Source: Chryseobacterium scophthalmum (GTDB taxonomy: Bacteria; Bacteroidota; Bacteroidia; Flavobacteriales; Weeksellaceae). Taken from it: a stretch of 64,000 nt of DNA. Location: assembly GCF_900143185.1 (NCBI RefSeq), contig NZ_FSRQ01000005.1:124001-188000 (forward strand). Reading direction: 5' to 3'. Shown here piece after piece: positions 27,487 to 37,407 of the stretch; the first letter of the stretch is position 1, and the number at the start of each line of letters is the position of its first letter. A model generated the notes under the pieces. It made no database searches. It was not told the origin of the DNA and saw only the letters and a list, made by a program, of their open reading frames with translations. The position numbers and the translations under genes were made by a program.

Positions 27487-28893
27487 TTATTTCTTGATAA
27501 GCAGAGCAATATTCTCCACATGGTGGGTTTGCGGGAACATATCTACCGGTAAAATCTTCACCAAAGTATAATGGTCTTTCATTAAAGCTAAATCTCTAGC
27601 CTGCGTTGCAGAATTACAGCTTACATAAACTACTTTTTCCGGAGCCAGTTTCAAAATCTGCTCAACAACTTTTTGGTGCATTCCGTCTCTTGGCGGATCG
27701 GTAATCAACACATCAGCTTTTGGATGATTTTCTAAAAACTCGTCATTGAAAACGTTTTTCATATCACCACAATAGAAAGTCGTATTGGTTAAACCATTTA
27801 GCTCAGCGTGTTCGATTGCAGCATCAATTGCTTCCTGTACAGACTCGATTCCAATTACATGTTTTGCGTTTCTTGCAACATATTGAGCGATCGTTCCGGT
27901 TCCTGTATATAAATCGTAAACAACTTCATCACCTTTTAAATCAGCAAATTCAAGTGTTTTTCTATATAATTCTAAAGCCTGTTTGTAATTAGTCTGAAAG
28001 AAAGATTTCGGACCGATTTTAAATTTCAAACCGTCCATTTCTTCCATTAAAAATCCTTCTCCGAAATATACTTTGATATTTTGATCGTAGATTGAATCAT
28101 TTTGTTTAGGATTAATGGCATAGACCAATGTTTTTATTTGTGGGAATTGCTCCAGCAAGAAGTCAAAAAGTTCTGTACGGTTTTCTTTTTCTTCTCTGTA
28201 AAGCTGGAATAAAACCATCCATTCTCCTTTTGAGTTTTGTCTCATCATCAAAGTTCTCAAGAAACCTTCCTGATTTTTAACATCAAAAAAATCTAAACCT
28301 TTATTCTCAGCAAATTTTTTCACTGCCAAACGAATCGCATTCGACGGATCTTCCTGAAGGAAACATTCTTTTAGATCTAAAATTTTGCTCCACATTCCCG
28401 GAATATGGAAACCTAAAGCGTCTCTGCTTCCAAAGTTTTCCTCAGAACTTATTTCGTAATGACTCAACCATCTTGCATTAGAGAAAGAAAATTCCATTTT
28501 ATTTCTGTAAAAATACTGCTCTTCTGCACCCAAAATAGGAACGGTTTCAAAATCATCGATTCCGCCAATTCTCTTGATATTGTTATAAACTTCTTCCTGT
28601 TTAATATCAAGCTGCTTTTCGTAGCTCATATTTTGCCATTTGCAACCACCACAGGTTCCGAAATGAATACACTTCGGCTCAACTCTGAACGGCGACTTTT
28701 CAACAATTTCTTTTACTTCAGCCTCAAAATATTTCGACTTTGATTTTTTTACTCTTGCATTCACCACATCTCCAGGAATTGCTCCGGAAACCAAAACAGT
28801 TTTTCCTTCTTCAGTTTTTCCTATCGCAACGCCTTTTGCGCCCGCTGCAAAAAGTTTTATATTCTCAAGAATTACGTCTTTCTTCTTTCTCAT
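27487..28893 (-). CDS. rlmD: 23S rRNA (uracil-1939-C5)-methyltransferase RlmD
   Basis: The 468-residue protein has an N-terminal TRAM-like domain (residues 1-60), then the iron-sulfur cysteine cluster CIHFGTCGGCKW, which is diagnostic for RlmD/RumA. The Rossmann methyltransferase core follows, with VYDLYTGTGTIAQYVARN for SAM binding. DPPRDGMHQKV and the catalytic-cysteine segment VYVSCNSATQARDL complete it. It methylates U1939 of 23S rRNA; strictly, bacteria of this phylum may use it for one or two related uridines. It lies 37 bp upstream of the metalloprotease gene on the same strand. Confidence 0.93.
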   Translation of the reverse strand: MRKKKDVILENIKLFAAGAKGVAIGKTEEGKTVLVSGAIPGDVVNARVKKSKSKYFEAEVKEIVEKSPFRVEPKCIHFGTCGGCKWQNMSYEKQLDIKQEEVYNNIKRIGGIDDFETVPILGAEEQYFYRNKMEFSFSNARWLSHYEISSEENFGSRDALGFHIPGMWSKILDLKECFLQEDPSNAIRLAVKKFAENKGLDFFDVKNQEGFLRTLMMRQNSKGEWMVLFQLYREEKENRTELFDFLLEQFPQIKTLVYAINPKQNDSIYDQNIKVYFGEGFLMEEMDGLKFKIGPKSFFQTNYKQALELYRKTLEFADLKGDEVVYDLYTGTGTIAQYVARNAKHVIGIESVQEAIDAAIEHAELNGLTNTTFYCGDMKNVFNDEFLENHPKADVLITDPPRDGMHQKVVEQILKLAPEKVVYVSCNSATQARDLALMKDHYTLVKILPVDMFPQTHHVENIALLIKK

Positions 28894-29008
28894 ATCAATT
28901 TCAGTATGATGAAGATAGCTTTCTACCCTATCTTCATCTATTTTCTATTTTTCTAATAATTTTCTCTGAAACCTTTCAGTTTCAATTTTGTCTGCAAAAA
29001 TACAATAA

Positions 29009-29038
29009 AAAAAACCTTATCCGAAGACAAGGTTTTTT
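29009..29038 (-). terminator. Intrinsic terminator of the TlpA-like gene
   Basis: Stem aaaaaacctt / aaggtttttt with a 10-nt loop and a T run on the minus strand, 20 bp after the stop at 29058. Confidence 0.82.
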
Positions 29039-29057
29039 TATATTTTGTTTAAGCTAA

Positions 29058-30593
29058 TTATTTTGCTTCAACCGGAACTTTCTCAACCTGAGGAGCCGCT
29101 TGCTGCTGTAAAGCTGAAGGATCAATCTGCAACTGAGCTGCCGGATCTACCTTTGGAGCTGAAAGACCTGTTTGCTTGTCTAAGATTGTAATCAAATCCT
29201 GATCACCTAGATTTACAAAAGATCTGCTTGCTACTTTACCGTTTTTATCAACTACGATGAAGCTAGGTAATTTGAAACCGTATACTCCATATTTTTTAGC
29301 AATGTCAGAGTCTAAACCTCCGTCACCATAAACATTAGTTCCAGGAATTCCTTTTAATAAAGCATTGCTTGTTTTTGTAAACTGATCTTTGGTATCATCT
29401 AAATTTACAAATACGAAATTCATTTTAGATTTGTAGAAATTCACAACTTCTTTCAAAACAGGCATTGTACCTTCAGCAATGTAAGGATTCCAAGAAGCGT
29501 AGAAAACGATCATGTAAGGTTTTCCTTTGTTCTCGCTTAATTTATAAGCTGAACCGTCTTGTTTTACCAAAGAAGCTTCCGGTGCATCATCACCAATTTT
29601 GAATCCGTTGATTACGAAAAGCATTTTCTTCAAATCAGCTTTAATAGTAGCGTCTTTAATATCTTCTTCGATAATTTTTTTGATTTTATCGGTTGTAGCA
29701 GCAGGAGTTTGTGGATGTACATCAGACTGAGCCATTACGAAAGCTAATAAATAATCTTTCTCTGTTTGAGAAACTTCTTTTTTACCTTTCAAGAATTCAT
29801 TAAATAACTCTGAAGTTGTAACATCTGTTTTTCCTTGAGCTTTTGCCTGAGCAAATGTTTGGAAATCAGGGCTCATTTTTGTTAAAAGATACTGTCTGTA
29901 AAACGGACTTGTTTTAATCATGGTTTCTTTATTCTCCTGAAGTTTAGCTTCATAATCTGTGAATGCCTTACCCAATTTGAATGAAGGATTGTTACCCGAC
30001 GTTTGCTTTTTAGTCATTTCATAATTTACCAATAAATTAAGAATAGCCGTTTTAGCATCTATTTTTTTCCATTCAACCACTTCTTTTCCAGGATTGAATT
30101 TCTTTACGTTTTCTTCGATATTTTTATTGATATCAGCTTCAATTTTCTGCATTGCTTTCACGTACGCAGCCTCATCACCTGAAACCAACTGCTGAATATT
30201 CAGAGTCTGACCATAAGTTGTTAGGAATTTTTGGCAAGCCTGAAAAAAGTCGTTATCACTTTTTGCATCACCAGTCACTACATATTCGTTCGGGAAAGTA
30301 GCAGAATTACCTGAAATATTAAGTTTCTGACCTCCTTTAAGGAAAATAAGATTCTGTTTTCCGGCATAGTTCATCACATACATTCCGTTTTTTGGAGCTT
30401 CAAAAGTTCCTGTAAAGTTTCCGTCTTTATCGATACCAAAGTTAGCCAATGGCAAAGTAGCAACACCGGAAGCTTCTACAAACTCAATTCTCTCTAATGG
30501 AGAACTGCCTGCGATTTTTCCTTTTACTTCAACTTTTTTTGAACAAGACATTGCGAATATTGCAATGACAAACAACAAAAGATATTTTTTCAT
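29058..30593 (-). CDS. TlpA-like thioredoxin-fold lipoprotein lacking the CxxC cysteines
   Basis: The ATG at 30593 gives 511 residues with a clean lipoprotein signal, MKKYLLLFVIAIFAMSCSKK; an in-frame extension upstream would lie beyond the promoter and is rejected. The N-terminal ~110 residues resemble DUF4369. A thioredoxin/AhpC-TSA domain begins near residue 330 (GDDAPEASLVKQDGSAYKLS). The active site reads ASWNPYIAEG: both cysteines of the usual WCxxC are replaced (Asn369, Ile372), while the cis-Pro region (GFKLPSFIVVD) is kept. It cannot be a normal disulfide oxidoreductase. It may be a binding or scaffold protein in the periplasm. Confidence 0.88.
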   Translation of the reverse strand: MKKYLLLFVIAIFAMSCSKKVEVKGKIAGSSPLERIEFVEASGVATLPLANFGIDKDGNFTGTFEAPKNGMYVMNYAGKQNLIFLKGGQKLNISGNSATFPNEYVVTGDAKSDNDFFQACQKFLTTYGQTLNIQQLVSGDEAAYVKAMQKIEADINKNIEENVKKFNPGKEVVEWKKIDAKTAILNLLVNYEMTKKQTSGNNPSFKLGKAFTDYEAKLQENKETMIKTSPFYRQYLLTKMSPDFQTFAQAKAQGKTDVTTSELFNEFLKGKKEVSQTEKDYLLAFVMAQSDVHPQTPAATTDKIKKIIEEDIKDATIKADLKKMLFVINGFKIGDDAPEASLVKQDGSAYKLSENKGKPYMIVFYASWNPYIAEGTMPVLKEVVNFYKSKMNFVFVNLDDTKDQFTKTSNALLKGIPGTNVYGDGGLDSDIAKKYGVYGFKLPSFIVVDKNGKVASRSFVNLGDQDLITILDKQTGLSAPKVDPAAQLQIDPSALQQQAAPQVEKVPVEAK

Positions 30594-30614
30594 TTTTGAT
30601 TTTAAATAATTTAG

Positions 30615-30647
30615 CAAAAATAAGTTTTTCAAATATACTAAATGCAA
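30615..30647 (-). promoter_or_regulatory. Promoter of the TlpA-like gene
   Basis: On the minus strand TTG (30645-30647), 22 bp, then TATTTTTG (30615-30622): a match to the Flavobacteriia TTG-N17-23-TAnnTTTG consensus. It lies 22 bp before the ATG at 30593 and fixes that start. Confidence 0.6.
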
Positions 30648-30680
30648 TATTTGAAGGTAATTTATGAAAGATTTAACTAA

Positions 30681-30713
30681 AAAAATCGTCTCCACAAGGG
30701 AAGACGATTTTTT
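30681..30713 (-). terminator. Intrinsic terminator of the sdhCAB operon
   Basis: Stem aaaaatcgtct / agacgattttt (30681-30691, 30702-30712), 11 bp, with T residues after it on the minus strand, about 20 bp past sdhB. Confidence 0.9.
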
Positions 30714-30733
30714 ATAATTTATTTTAAAACAGA

Positions 30734-31501
30734 TTATCCTCTGTCTGCATACGCAGCCATGTATTCTCTGTTCATTCTTGCGATATTCTCAAGAGAAATT
30801 CCTTTAGGGCATTCTACTTCACAAGCTCCTGTATTTGAACAGTTACCAAATCCTTCTTCGTCCATAGCTTTCACCATGTTTAGAACTCTACGTTTCGCTT
30901 CTACTCTACCTTGAGGTAAAAGTGCATACTGAGAAACTTTAGCTCCAACGAACAACATTGCAGAACCGTTTTTACAAGTTGCCACACAAGCTCCACAACC
31001 GATACAAGCTGCAGCATCCATTGCTTTGTCTGCATCTTCTTTAGGAACCGGAATTGCATTTGCATCCAAAGTATTTCCTGAAGTATTTACCGAGATAAAT
31101 CCACCTGCAGCCATTACTCTGTCGAATGCGCTTCTGTCTACCATTAAGTCTTTGATAACAGGGAACGCAGCACTTCTCCAAGGTTCAATAACGATAGTTT
31201 CACCATCTTTGAACATTCTCATGTGAAGCTGACATGTTGTAATACCTGTATCCGGACCGTGAGCTCTACCATTGATGTAAAGAGAACACATTCCGCAGAT
31301 TCCTTCACGACAGTCGTGGTCAAAAGCGATAGGTTCTTTTCCTTCGTTGATCAAGTTTTCGTTCAGGATATCTAACATTTCTAAGAATGAAGAATCTGTA
31401 GAAACATCTGATATTTTGTAGGTCTCAAACTGACCTTTAGTTTTTGTATTTTTTTGTCTCCAAATTTTCAGCGTAAGATGAAGGCCTTTTTTTGCACTCA
31501 T
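30734..31501 (-). CDS. sdhB: Succinate dehydrogenase iron-sulfur subunit
   Basis: The 255-residue protein carries three iron-sulfur sites. The [2Fe-2S] site is in [15 protein letters not shown], the [4Fe-4S] site in [11 protein letters not shown] and the [3Fe-4S] site in [15 protein letters not shown]. It passes electrons from the flavoprotein to the cytochrome b subunit during succinate oxidation to fumarate. It is the last gene of sdhC-sdhA-sdhB, 24 bp behind sdhA, and ends at a strong terminator. Sequence alone does not exclude fumarate reduction, but the aerobic lifestyle of these bacteria favours succinate dehydrogenase. Confidence 0.96.
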   Translation of the reverse strand: MSAKKGLHLTLKIWRQKNTKTKGQFETYKISDVSTDSSFLEMLDILNENLINEGKEPIAFDHDCREGICGMCSLYINGRAHGPDTGITTCQLHMRMFKDGETIVIEPWRSAAFPVIKDLMVDRSAFDRVMAAGGFISVNTSGNTLDANAIPVPKEDADKAMDAAACIGCGACVATCKNGSAMLFVGAKVSQYALLPQGRVEAKRRVLNMVKAMDEEGFGNCSNTGACEVECPKGISLENIARMNREYMAAYADRG

Positions 31502-31525
31502 AATTATTTATTTATAGGTTGGAGA

Positions 31526-33538
31526 TTATTTGTAACTTCTCGCTTTAACTTCGATGTTCTCATAGATAAGGTCTTCTTTGTGCAGAACTTCTTGCTTAAT
31601 ATCATCACCCTGATATTCCCAAGCTCCTACATATTTAAAGTTAACATCATCTCTTTCTGCTTCCCCTTCCGGAGTTGCATGGTCTTCTCTGAAATGTCCT
31701 CCACAAGATTCGTTTCTATGTAATGCATCGATAGCCATTAATTGACCTAATTCGATAAAATCAGCAACTCTGAATGCTTTTTCAAGCTCGGTGTTCATTC
31801 CTTCAGTTTCACCCATTACTTTTACATCTTTCCAGAAGTTCTTTTTCACTTCGTCGATTTCTACGATAGCTTCTCTCAAACCTTCAGGAGTTCTTCCCAT
31901 CCCCACTTTATTCCACATAATGTGTCCTAATTGCTTATGGAAATAATCTACTGAATGCGTTCCTTTATTATTAACAAAGAAGTTTACTTTGTCTTTAATT
32001 TCTTTTTCAGCTGCGTCAAACTCAGCAGAATTTGTAGGAATTTCTCCTGTTCTGATGTCTGCAGAAAGATAATCTGCAATCGTGTAAGGAAGAACGAAAT
32101 ATCCGTCTGCCAAACCTTGCATCAAAGCAGAAGCTCCTAATCTGTTTGCACCGTGGTCTGAGAAGTTTGCTTCCCCAACAACGAAACATCCAGGAATTGT
32201 AGATTGTAAGTTGTAATCAACCCAAACACCACCCATTGTATAGTGTACAGCAGGATAGATCTTCATTGGAGTTTTATAAGGATCATCCGCAGTAATCTTT
32301 TCGTACATTACGAACAAGTTACCATATTTTTCCTCAATCCAAGCTTTTCCTAGATCATAGATCTGTTGTTCTGTAGGATTGTGAATATGTTTTTCGATAG
32401 CAGATTCTTTACCTTTTTTCATGATCTCTGTAGAGAAATCCAGGTAAACACCTTCTTTAGTTTCATTATTTTCGATTCCGAAACCAGCATCACATCTTTC
32501 TTTACCAGCTCTAGACGCAACGTCACGAGGAACTAAGTTTCCGAATGCAGGATATCTTCTTTCTAAATAGTAATCTCTATCTTCTTCTTTAATATTTTCA
32601 GGTCTCAATTTACCTTCTCTGATGGCAACTGAATCTTCAATTTTCTTAGGAACCCAAATTCTTCCGGAGTTTCTAAGTGATTCAGACATCAAAGTCAGTT
32701 TAGACTGCTGTGTTCCGTGAACAGGAATACAAGTTGGGTGAATCTGTACATAACAAGGGTTTGCGAAATACGCTCCTTTTTTGTGGATCTTCCAAGCTGC
32801 AGAAACGTTAGAACCCATTGCGTTGGTAGAAAGGAAATATACGTTTCCGTAACCTCCTGAAGCAATTACCACTGCGTGAGCTGAGTGTCTTTCGATCTCA
32901 CCTGTTACCAGGTTTCTTGCGATAATTCCTCTTGCTTTCCCGTCTACGATTACCAATTCAAGCATTTCGTGACGGTTGTACATTTTTACTCTTCCTTTTC
33001 CGATTTGACGGCTTAATGAAGAATATGCACCTAATAATAACTGTTGACCAGTTTGTCCTTTTGCGTAGAAAGTTCTTTTAACCTGAACTCCACCAAATGA
33101 ACGGTTATCTAATTGTCCGCCGTAATCTCTACCGAATGGAACCCCTTGAGAAACACACTGGTCGATAATATTTGCAGAAACTTCAGCTAATCTGTAAACG
33201 TTTGCCTCTCTTGCTCTGTAGTCACCACCTTTAATGGTATCGTAGAACAATCTGTAAGTAGAGTCACCATCACCTTGATAGTTTTTAGCAGCGTTGATAC
33301 CACCTTGTGCAGCAATAGAGTGTGCTCTTCTTGGTGAATCTTGGTAGCAAAACGCCTTTACATTATATCCTTGCTCAGCCAATGTAGCTGCAGCAGAACC
33401 ACCTGCCAAACCTGTACCTACAACAATAATATCAATCTTATCTCTGTTGTTTGGTGCAACAAGGTTCATATGGTCTTTATGATTTTTCCATTTATCCTTA
33501 AGAGGACCAGCAGGAATTTTTGAATCTAATTTACTCAT
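31526..33538 (-). CDS. sdhA: Succinate dehydrogenase flavoprotein subunit
   Basis: The 670-residue protein has the FAD-binding start [20 protein letters not shown]. The covalent-flavin histidine motif follows as [13 protein letters not shown], and the active-site region as [12 protein letters not shown] and [14 protein letters not shown]. It oxidises succinate to fumarate on the cytoplasmic side of the inner membrane. Length fits the longer non-proteobacterial SdhA/FrdA type used with a single b-type cytochrome subunit. It lies between sdhC (15 bp) and sdhB (24 bp). Confidence 0.97.
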   Translation of the reverse strand: MSKLDSKIPAGPLKDKWKNHKDHMNLVAPNNRDKIDIIVVGTGLAGGSAAATLAEQGYNVKAFCYQDSPRRAHSIAAQGGINAAKNYQGDGDSTYRLFYDTIKGGDYRAREANVYRLAEVSANIIDQCVSQGVPFGRDYGGQLDNRSFGGVQVKRTFYAKGQTGQQLLLGAYSSLSRQIGKGRVKMYNRHEMLELVIVDGKARGIIARNLVTGEIERHSAHAVVIASGGYGNVYFLSTNAMGSNVSAAWKIHKKGAYFANPCYVQIHPTCIPVHGTQQSKLTLMSESLRNSGRIWVPKKIEDSVAIREGKLRPENIKEEDRDYYLERRYPAFGNLVPRDVASRAGKERCDAGFGIENNETKEGVYLDFSTEIMKKGKESAIEKHIHNPTEQQIYDLGKAWIEEKYGNLFVMYEKITADDPYKTPMKIYPAVHYTMGGVWVDYNLQSTIPGCFVVGEANFSDHGANRLGASALMQGLADGYFVLPYTIADYLSADIRTGEIPTNSAEFDAAEKEIKDKVNFFVNNKGTHSVDYFHKQLGHIMWNKVGMGRTPEGLREAIVEIDEVKKNFWKDVKVMGETEGMNTELEKAFRVADFIELGQLMAIDALHRNESCGGHFREDHATPEGEAERDDVNFKYVGAWEYQGDDIKQEVLHKEDLIYENIEVKARSYK

Positions 33539-33553
33539 ATTAGTATATTGATA

Positions 33554-34216
33554 TTATTGAGTTACGTAATGAAAAATTGCAATAAAAATAAAACCTGCAG
33601 GAATAAGGATTGAATACCAATTTCCGAAAGCTTTAATAACAGGAGTGTACTTTTGGTGTCTAGCTCCGATCGACTGGAAAGAAGACTGGAAACCGTGTGC
33701 CAAATGCAGACCTAATAATCCGAAAGCCACAACATAAAGTGCCACTCTCCAAAGATCATGAAACTTGTGGTGAAGCTCTGCCCAATATCTTGTCTCATCT
33801 GGTGTATTTGCCTGAATGTACTTGTAATTCATTTCAGGAAAATAAAAATCATAAAAATGCAATACCAAGAAAGCTAAGATCACAGCTCCGGAAATAATCA
33901 TATTTCTAGACATCCATGTAGAATTAGCCGCTCCGTTGTTGTTCGCATATTTAATCGGACGAGCCTTGTTGTTCTTAATCTCAAGAACGAACCCCATTGC
34001 AAAATGGAAAATCACTGCAAACATCAAAATCGGCTGCATCAGATACTGTACCGCCGGATTGTATCCCATAAAATGAGAAGCCTCATTAAAAACATCTTCG
34101 CTGAAAACGGATGTCATGTTGGTAGATAGATGCATCACTAAGAATATCAGCAAAAACATTGCTGAAAGTGCCATAGCATATTTTCTACCTATTGTAGAAC
34201 TTGTTAAACCTGCCAT
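33554..34216 (-). CDS. sdhC: Succinate dehydrogenase cytochrome b558 subunit
   Basis: The ATG at 34216 gives 220 residues beginning MAGLTSSTIGRKYAMALSAM. The longer frame to 34243 would start upstream of the predicted transcription start and is rejected. Five hydrophobic segments (near residues 12-35, 70-90, 110-130, 165-185 and 195-220) and several helix histidines (for example HLSTNM, HFAMGF, HLAHGF) fit the single-chain dihaem cytochrome b558 that anchors SdhAB. It is the first gene of the operon. Confidence 0.93.
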   Translation of the reverse strand: MAGLTSSTIGRKYAMALSAMFLLIFLVMHLSTNMTSVFSEDVFNEASHFMGYNPAVQYLMQPILMFAVIFHFAMGFVLEIKNNKARPIKYANNNGAANSTWMSRNMIISGAVILAFLVLHFYDFYFPEMNYKYIQANTPDETRYWAELHHKFHDLWRVALYVVAFGLLGLHLAHGFQSSFQSIGARHQKYTPVIKAFGNWYSILIPAGFIFIAIFHYVTQ

Positions 34217-34240
34217 ATTAAGTTTAAATTTGAATTTCCA

Positions 34241-34248
34241 CAAAATTA
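34241..34248 (-). promoter_or_regulatory. Bacteroidota -7 box for sdhCAB
   Basis: Reads TAATTTTG on the minus strand, 25 bp upstream of the sdhC ATG at 34216. A TTG at the proper -33 spacing is not seen. Confidence 0.5.
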
Positions 34249-34361
34249 TGAAATGTTAACAATACTAAAAAGTGAGAAATCTCACTATTAGACAGTTTGT
34301 AATCTTTCTAAATAAGATTCATAAGTATATTAAATACAAGAAAAAGCATTAAAATTTGAGA

Positions 34362-36137
34362 TTACTTTAATTCATGAATTTTACCTTCAAACTTGACCAT
34401 TTTAGCCGAAGCCGGAATTTTTTTGATTTCTATTTTTTTTATCCTGCGTGAAGAAACATAAGGATTGATAATATATTGTTGAATCTTATCTTTATCATCT
34501 GAAGAATTTACCAAAAAAACAACCTTGTTTCCTTTTTTCACGGAAATAACATTTTCTTTTTTATAATGATGAACAAAAAACTCATCTTTCTGATTCTCAA
34601 AAAGGTTAAAAGAAATTCTCACGATAAAAAATAGGGTAATGGCTAAAATTACATTTGAAATATTTCTAAAACTGAGTTTATCAAGCATAAATTTCAGGAA
34701 GTAAATAATTCCAAACACCAGAAAAACCTCAGCTAAATTCAAAGGAATATTTTCAAAGAAAACGGCATCGAACTCAGCAAACCAATGAATTACTTTCAGC
34801 AAAATCTTAATAATATAATCGTAACACCCATTAATTATTTCAAAATCTAAATTAAAACCGAGCAGCGCAGTCATTAAAAAAGAAAATATAATAATGAGTT
34901 CAGAAAACGGAACGATTATAAAATTGGCGAGAATCGAAACCAATGAGAATTGATGAAAATAGTACAAGACCAAAGGTAAAGTCGCCAATTGCGCCGCAAC
35001 AGAGATTGAAATTGTATTATAAATCAGTTTTTTGAAAAAATTATCCTGTCTCGGAAGATATTTTAGAATGGGTTGATTGAGCCAATAAATACCTAAAACC
35101 GCCAGAAAACTCAACTGAAAACCTACGTCAAAAATTTGCTGTGTATCAATCATTAAAATAATAAATGCAGAAAGTGCCATTGAATGGAGCAGATCGGGTT
35201 TTCTTTGAAGCAATACGTAAATAAAATACACAGAAATCATGATGCAAGACCGCACCACAGAATTTCCAAATCCGATGAAAAATGCAAAAATCCAGATGAA
35301 TAGTAAACTGAAAATGATAGCATATTTTTTCAGACGAACAGATGAAAACCTCATCATAAGAAAATAAAACATCCCGAAAATTACGACGATATGCGTTCCT
35401 GAAATAGCCAAAAAATGCACCAATCCGGAACGGTTAAAATCCTGAACAGTTTCAGCATCAATTTCTGTGCGGTCTGCAAGAATAATTCCTTTTAAAAATT
35501 CACGACTGCGGAAAGACATTTCAGAATTATTAATTTTCTGTAAAGTTTCCAGACGTTTCTGTTTTATCTTTTCTATAAAACTCAAATCACTTCTTGCAGC
35601 AGAAGAAATTTCTCCGTTAATATAACATTGATATGAAATATTTTTTCGCTTTAAATATTTTGAATAGTCAAACTGAAAATCGTGTTGCGGTGATTTGGGC
35701 TGAACGAGATAGGCTTTCGCTTTATAATAATGATTAAAATCTAATTCTTTCCGAGTTTTTTCAACATTGGCAATTGCTTGAAAAGATTCATTTTCAACCT
35801 CAGCTAAAATCTCATACTTCTTATATTTTTCGTTTGAATTTAATTTTTTTGAAACTTTAAAAATGATGGTTTCATTAGTTTTTACATTAACCTTTTGAGT
35901 CGTAGAGTTATTATAAAAATGAAAAATAATTCCCCATCCGAAAAAGAAAATCATCAAAAGGAAATTCCTGATTTTAAATAGAATATGACTTTTCAGAAAA
36001 AACAATCCGAAAATAATGACAGAAAAAAGTAAAATTAGAATGATGGAATTTTGCTCAAGAATCAACTTATCCTGGAAGAAAATCCCAAGAATAAAACAGA
36101 GTACAACAATCAAAAGAGGTTGCTTGTTCAAAATCAT
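34362..36137 (-). CDS. comEC: ComEC/Rec2-family membrane protein without a full MBL domain
   Basis: The 591-residue protein has about ten membrane helices. Residues 1-160 hold two helices and an OB-like segment (DUF4131). The competence domain follows, with GLVHFLAISGTHIVVIFG, FIGFGNSVVRSCIM and AQLATLPLVLYYF. The protein then ends with about 70 polar residues rather than the metallo-beta-lactamase domain found in long ComEC proteins, and no HxHxDH motif is present. ComEC forms the inner-membrane DNA channel in natural transformation; whether this cell is transformable cannot be told. lpxB lies upstream on the same strand. Confidence 0.88.
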   Translation of the reverse strand: MILNKQPLLIVVLCFILGIFFQDKLILEQNSIILILLFSVIIFGLFFLKSHILFKIRNFLLMIFFFGWGIIFHFYNNSTTQKVNVKTNETIIFKVSKKLNSNEKYKKYEILAEVENESFQAIANVEKTRKELDFNHYYKAKAYLVQPKSPQHDFQFDYSKYLKRKNISYQCYINGEISSAARSDLSFIEKIKQKRLETLQKINNSEMSFRSREFLKGIILADRTEIDAETVQDFNRSGLVHFLAISGTHIVVIFGMFYFLMMRFSSVRLKKYAIIFSLLFIWIFAFFIGFGNSVVRSCIMISVYFIYVLLQRKPDLLHSMALSAFIILMIDTQQIFDVGFQLSFLAVLGIYWLNQPILKYLPRQDNFFKKLIYNTISISVAAQLATLPLVLYYFHQFSLVSILANFIIVPFSELIIIFSFLMTALLGFNLDFEIINGCYDYIIKILLKVIHWFAEFDAVFFENIPLNLAEVFLVFGIIYFLKFMLDKLSFRNISNVILAITLFFIVRISFNLFENQKDEFFVHHYKKENVISVKKGNKVVFLVNSSDDKDKIQQYIINPYVSSRRIKKIEIKKIPASAKMVKFEGKIHELK

Positions 36138-36192
36138 TTGTGTTTGAACAAACTAAGTTAGAAAATTTTAGAATACAGAAATAGATTTATTT

Positions 36193-37302
36193 CTATTTTT
36201 TGAGATTCAAAATAATATCAGCTGCATTTTCACTTGCGCCTTTTCCACCCAATTTTTCTCTGAGTAATTTAAAATCCTGAAGCATTTCATCTCTTTTTTC
36301 ACCGCTAATAATGAAATTTAATTCTTTGACAAGATTTTTAGTATTAAGCTCGCTTTGAATTAATTCTTTCACCACTTCCCTATCCATAATCAGATTGACC
36401 AAAGAAATATATTTGATGTTTTTGACTAATCTTTTGGCAATAGCGTAAGAAATTTTGCTTCCGCGATAACAAACCACTTCCGGAATATTCAACAGAGCGG
36501 TTTCTAAAGTTGCCGTTCCCGAAGTCACCAAAGCTGCTTTTGAACACCTCAGCAAATCATAAGTTTTATTGGAAACGAAATGCACATTTTCATCAACATA
36601 TTTTTGATAAAATTCTTTTTCAAGACTTGGTGCACCCGCAATCACAAACTGATAATTCTCAAAATGTGGACGAACAGAAAGCATGATTTCAAGCATTTTC
36701 TCCACTTCCTGTTTTCTGGAACCCGGCAAAAGTGCAATGATTTCTTTTTTATTTAAACCGTTTTCAGTTTTAAAATCATCAACAGAAATATCCTGAAGTG
36801 TAGAAATTGCATCTAATAAAGGATGCCCAACAAAGTGAGATTTTACACCATGTTTGTGATAAAAATCTTCCTCGAAAGGTAAAATCACCATCATTTCATC
36901 AACATATTTTTTGATGATCTCAACACGGCCTTCTTTCCAAGCCCAAAGTTGAGGAGAAATATAGTAGACTACTTTTATGCCCAATTCTTTTGCAAACTTG
37001 GCAATTCGCAAATTAAAACCTGGATAATCAACCAAGATTAAAACATCAGGTTGGTTGTTTTTAATATCTTCTTTGCAGATTTTAATATTATTTAAAATCG
37101 TTCTCAGATTCATTGCAACTTCCAAAAAGCCCATAAAAGCTAAGTCACGGTAATGTTTTACCAAAGTACCACTTTGTTTCTGCATCAAATCTCCGCCCCA
37201 AAATCTGAATTCTGCGTTGGAGTCTTTTTCTTTTAAAGCTTTCATTAAATTGCTGCCGTGCAAATCTCCGGAAGCTTCACCTGCGATGATATAATATTTC
37301 AT
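36193..37302 (-). CDS. lpxB: Lipid-A-disaccharide synthase
   Basis: The ATG at 37302 gives 369 residues starting MKYYIIAGEASGDLHGSN, the classic LpxB N-terminus; an upstream in-frame ATG at 37344 adds 14 non-conserved residues and is rejected. GFLEVA, YYISPQLWAWKEGR and ALLPGSRKQEVEKML are further family blocks. It condenses UDP-2,3-diacylglucosamine with lipid X to form the lipid A disaccharide at the inner membrane. The gene is on the minus strand, 55 bp upstream of comEC, and divergent from the DUF2480 gene. Confidence 0.96.
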   Translation of the reverse strand: MKYYIIAGEASGDLHGSNLMKALKEKDSNAEFRFWGGDLMQKQSGTLVKHYRDLAFMGFLEVAMNLRTILNNIKICKEDIKNNQPDVLILVDYPGFNLRIAKFAKELGIKVVYYISPQLWAWKEGRVEIIKKYVDEMMVILPFEEDFYHKHGVKSHFVGHPLLDAISTLQDISVDDFKTENGLNKKEIIALLPGSRKQEVEKMLEIMLSVRPHFENYQFVIAGAPSLEKEFYQKYVDENVHFVSNKTYDLLRCSKAALVTSGTATLETALLNIPEVVCYRGSKISYAIAKRLVKNIKYISLVNLIMDREVVKELIQSELNTKNLVKELNFIISGEKRDEMLQDFKLLREKLGGKGASENAADIILNLKK

Positions 37303-37377
37303 AAGCAACGAATGATGAGTGATGATTGATTTTCTGAATCTCAAATATCAAACCTCAAATTTCAAATTAGAAATGAG

Positions 37378-37385
37378 TAAATTTG
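37378..37385 (+). promoter_or_regulatory. Bacteroidota -7 box for the DUF2480 gene
   Basis: TAAATTTG matches TAnnTTTG, 22 bp before the ATG at 37408. Confidence 0.45.
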
Positions 37386-37407
37386 CTTCAAAGATAATGA
37401 TAAAAAA

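Noticed and set aside
30594..30695. 34-residue N-terminal extension of the TlpA-like protein
   Set aside because: It spans the consensus promoter and would place a hydrophobic stretch in front of a complete lipoprotein signal.
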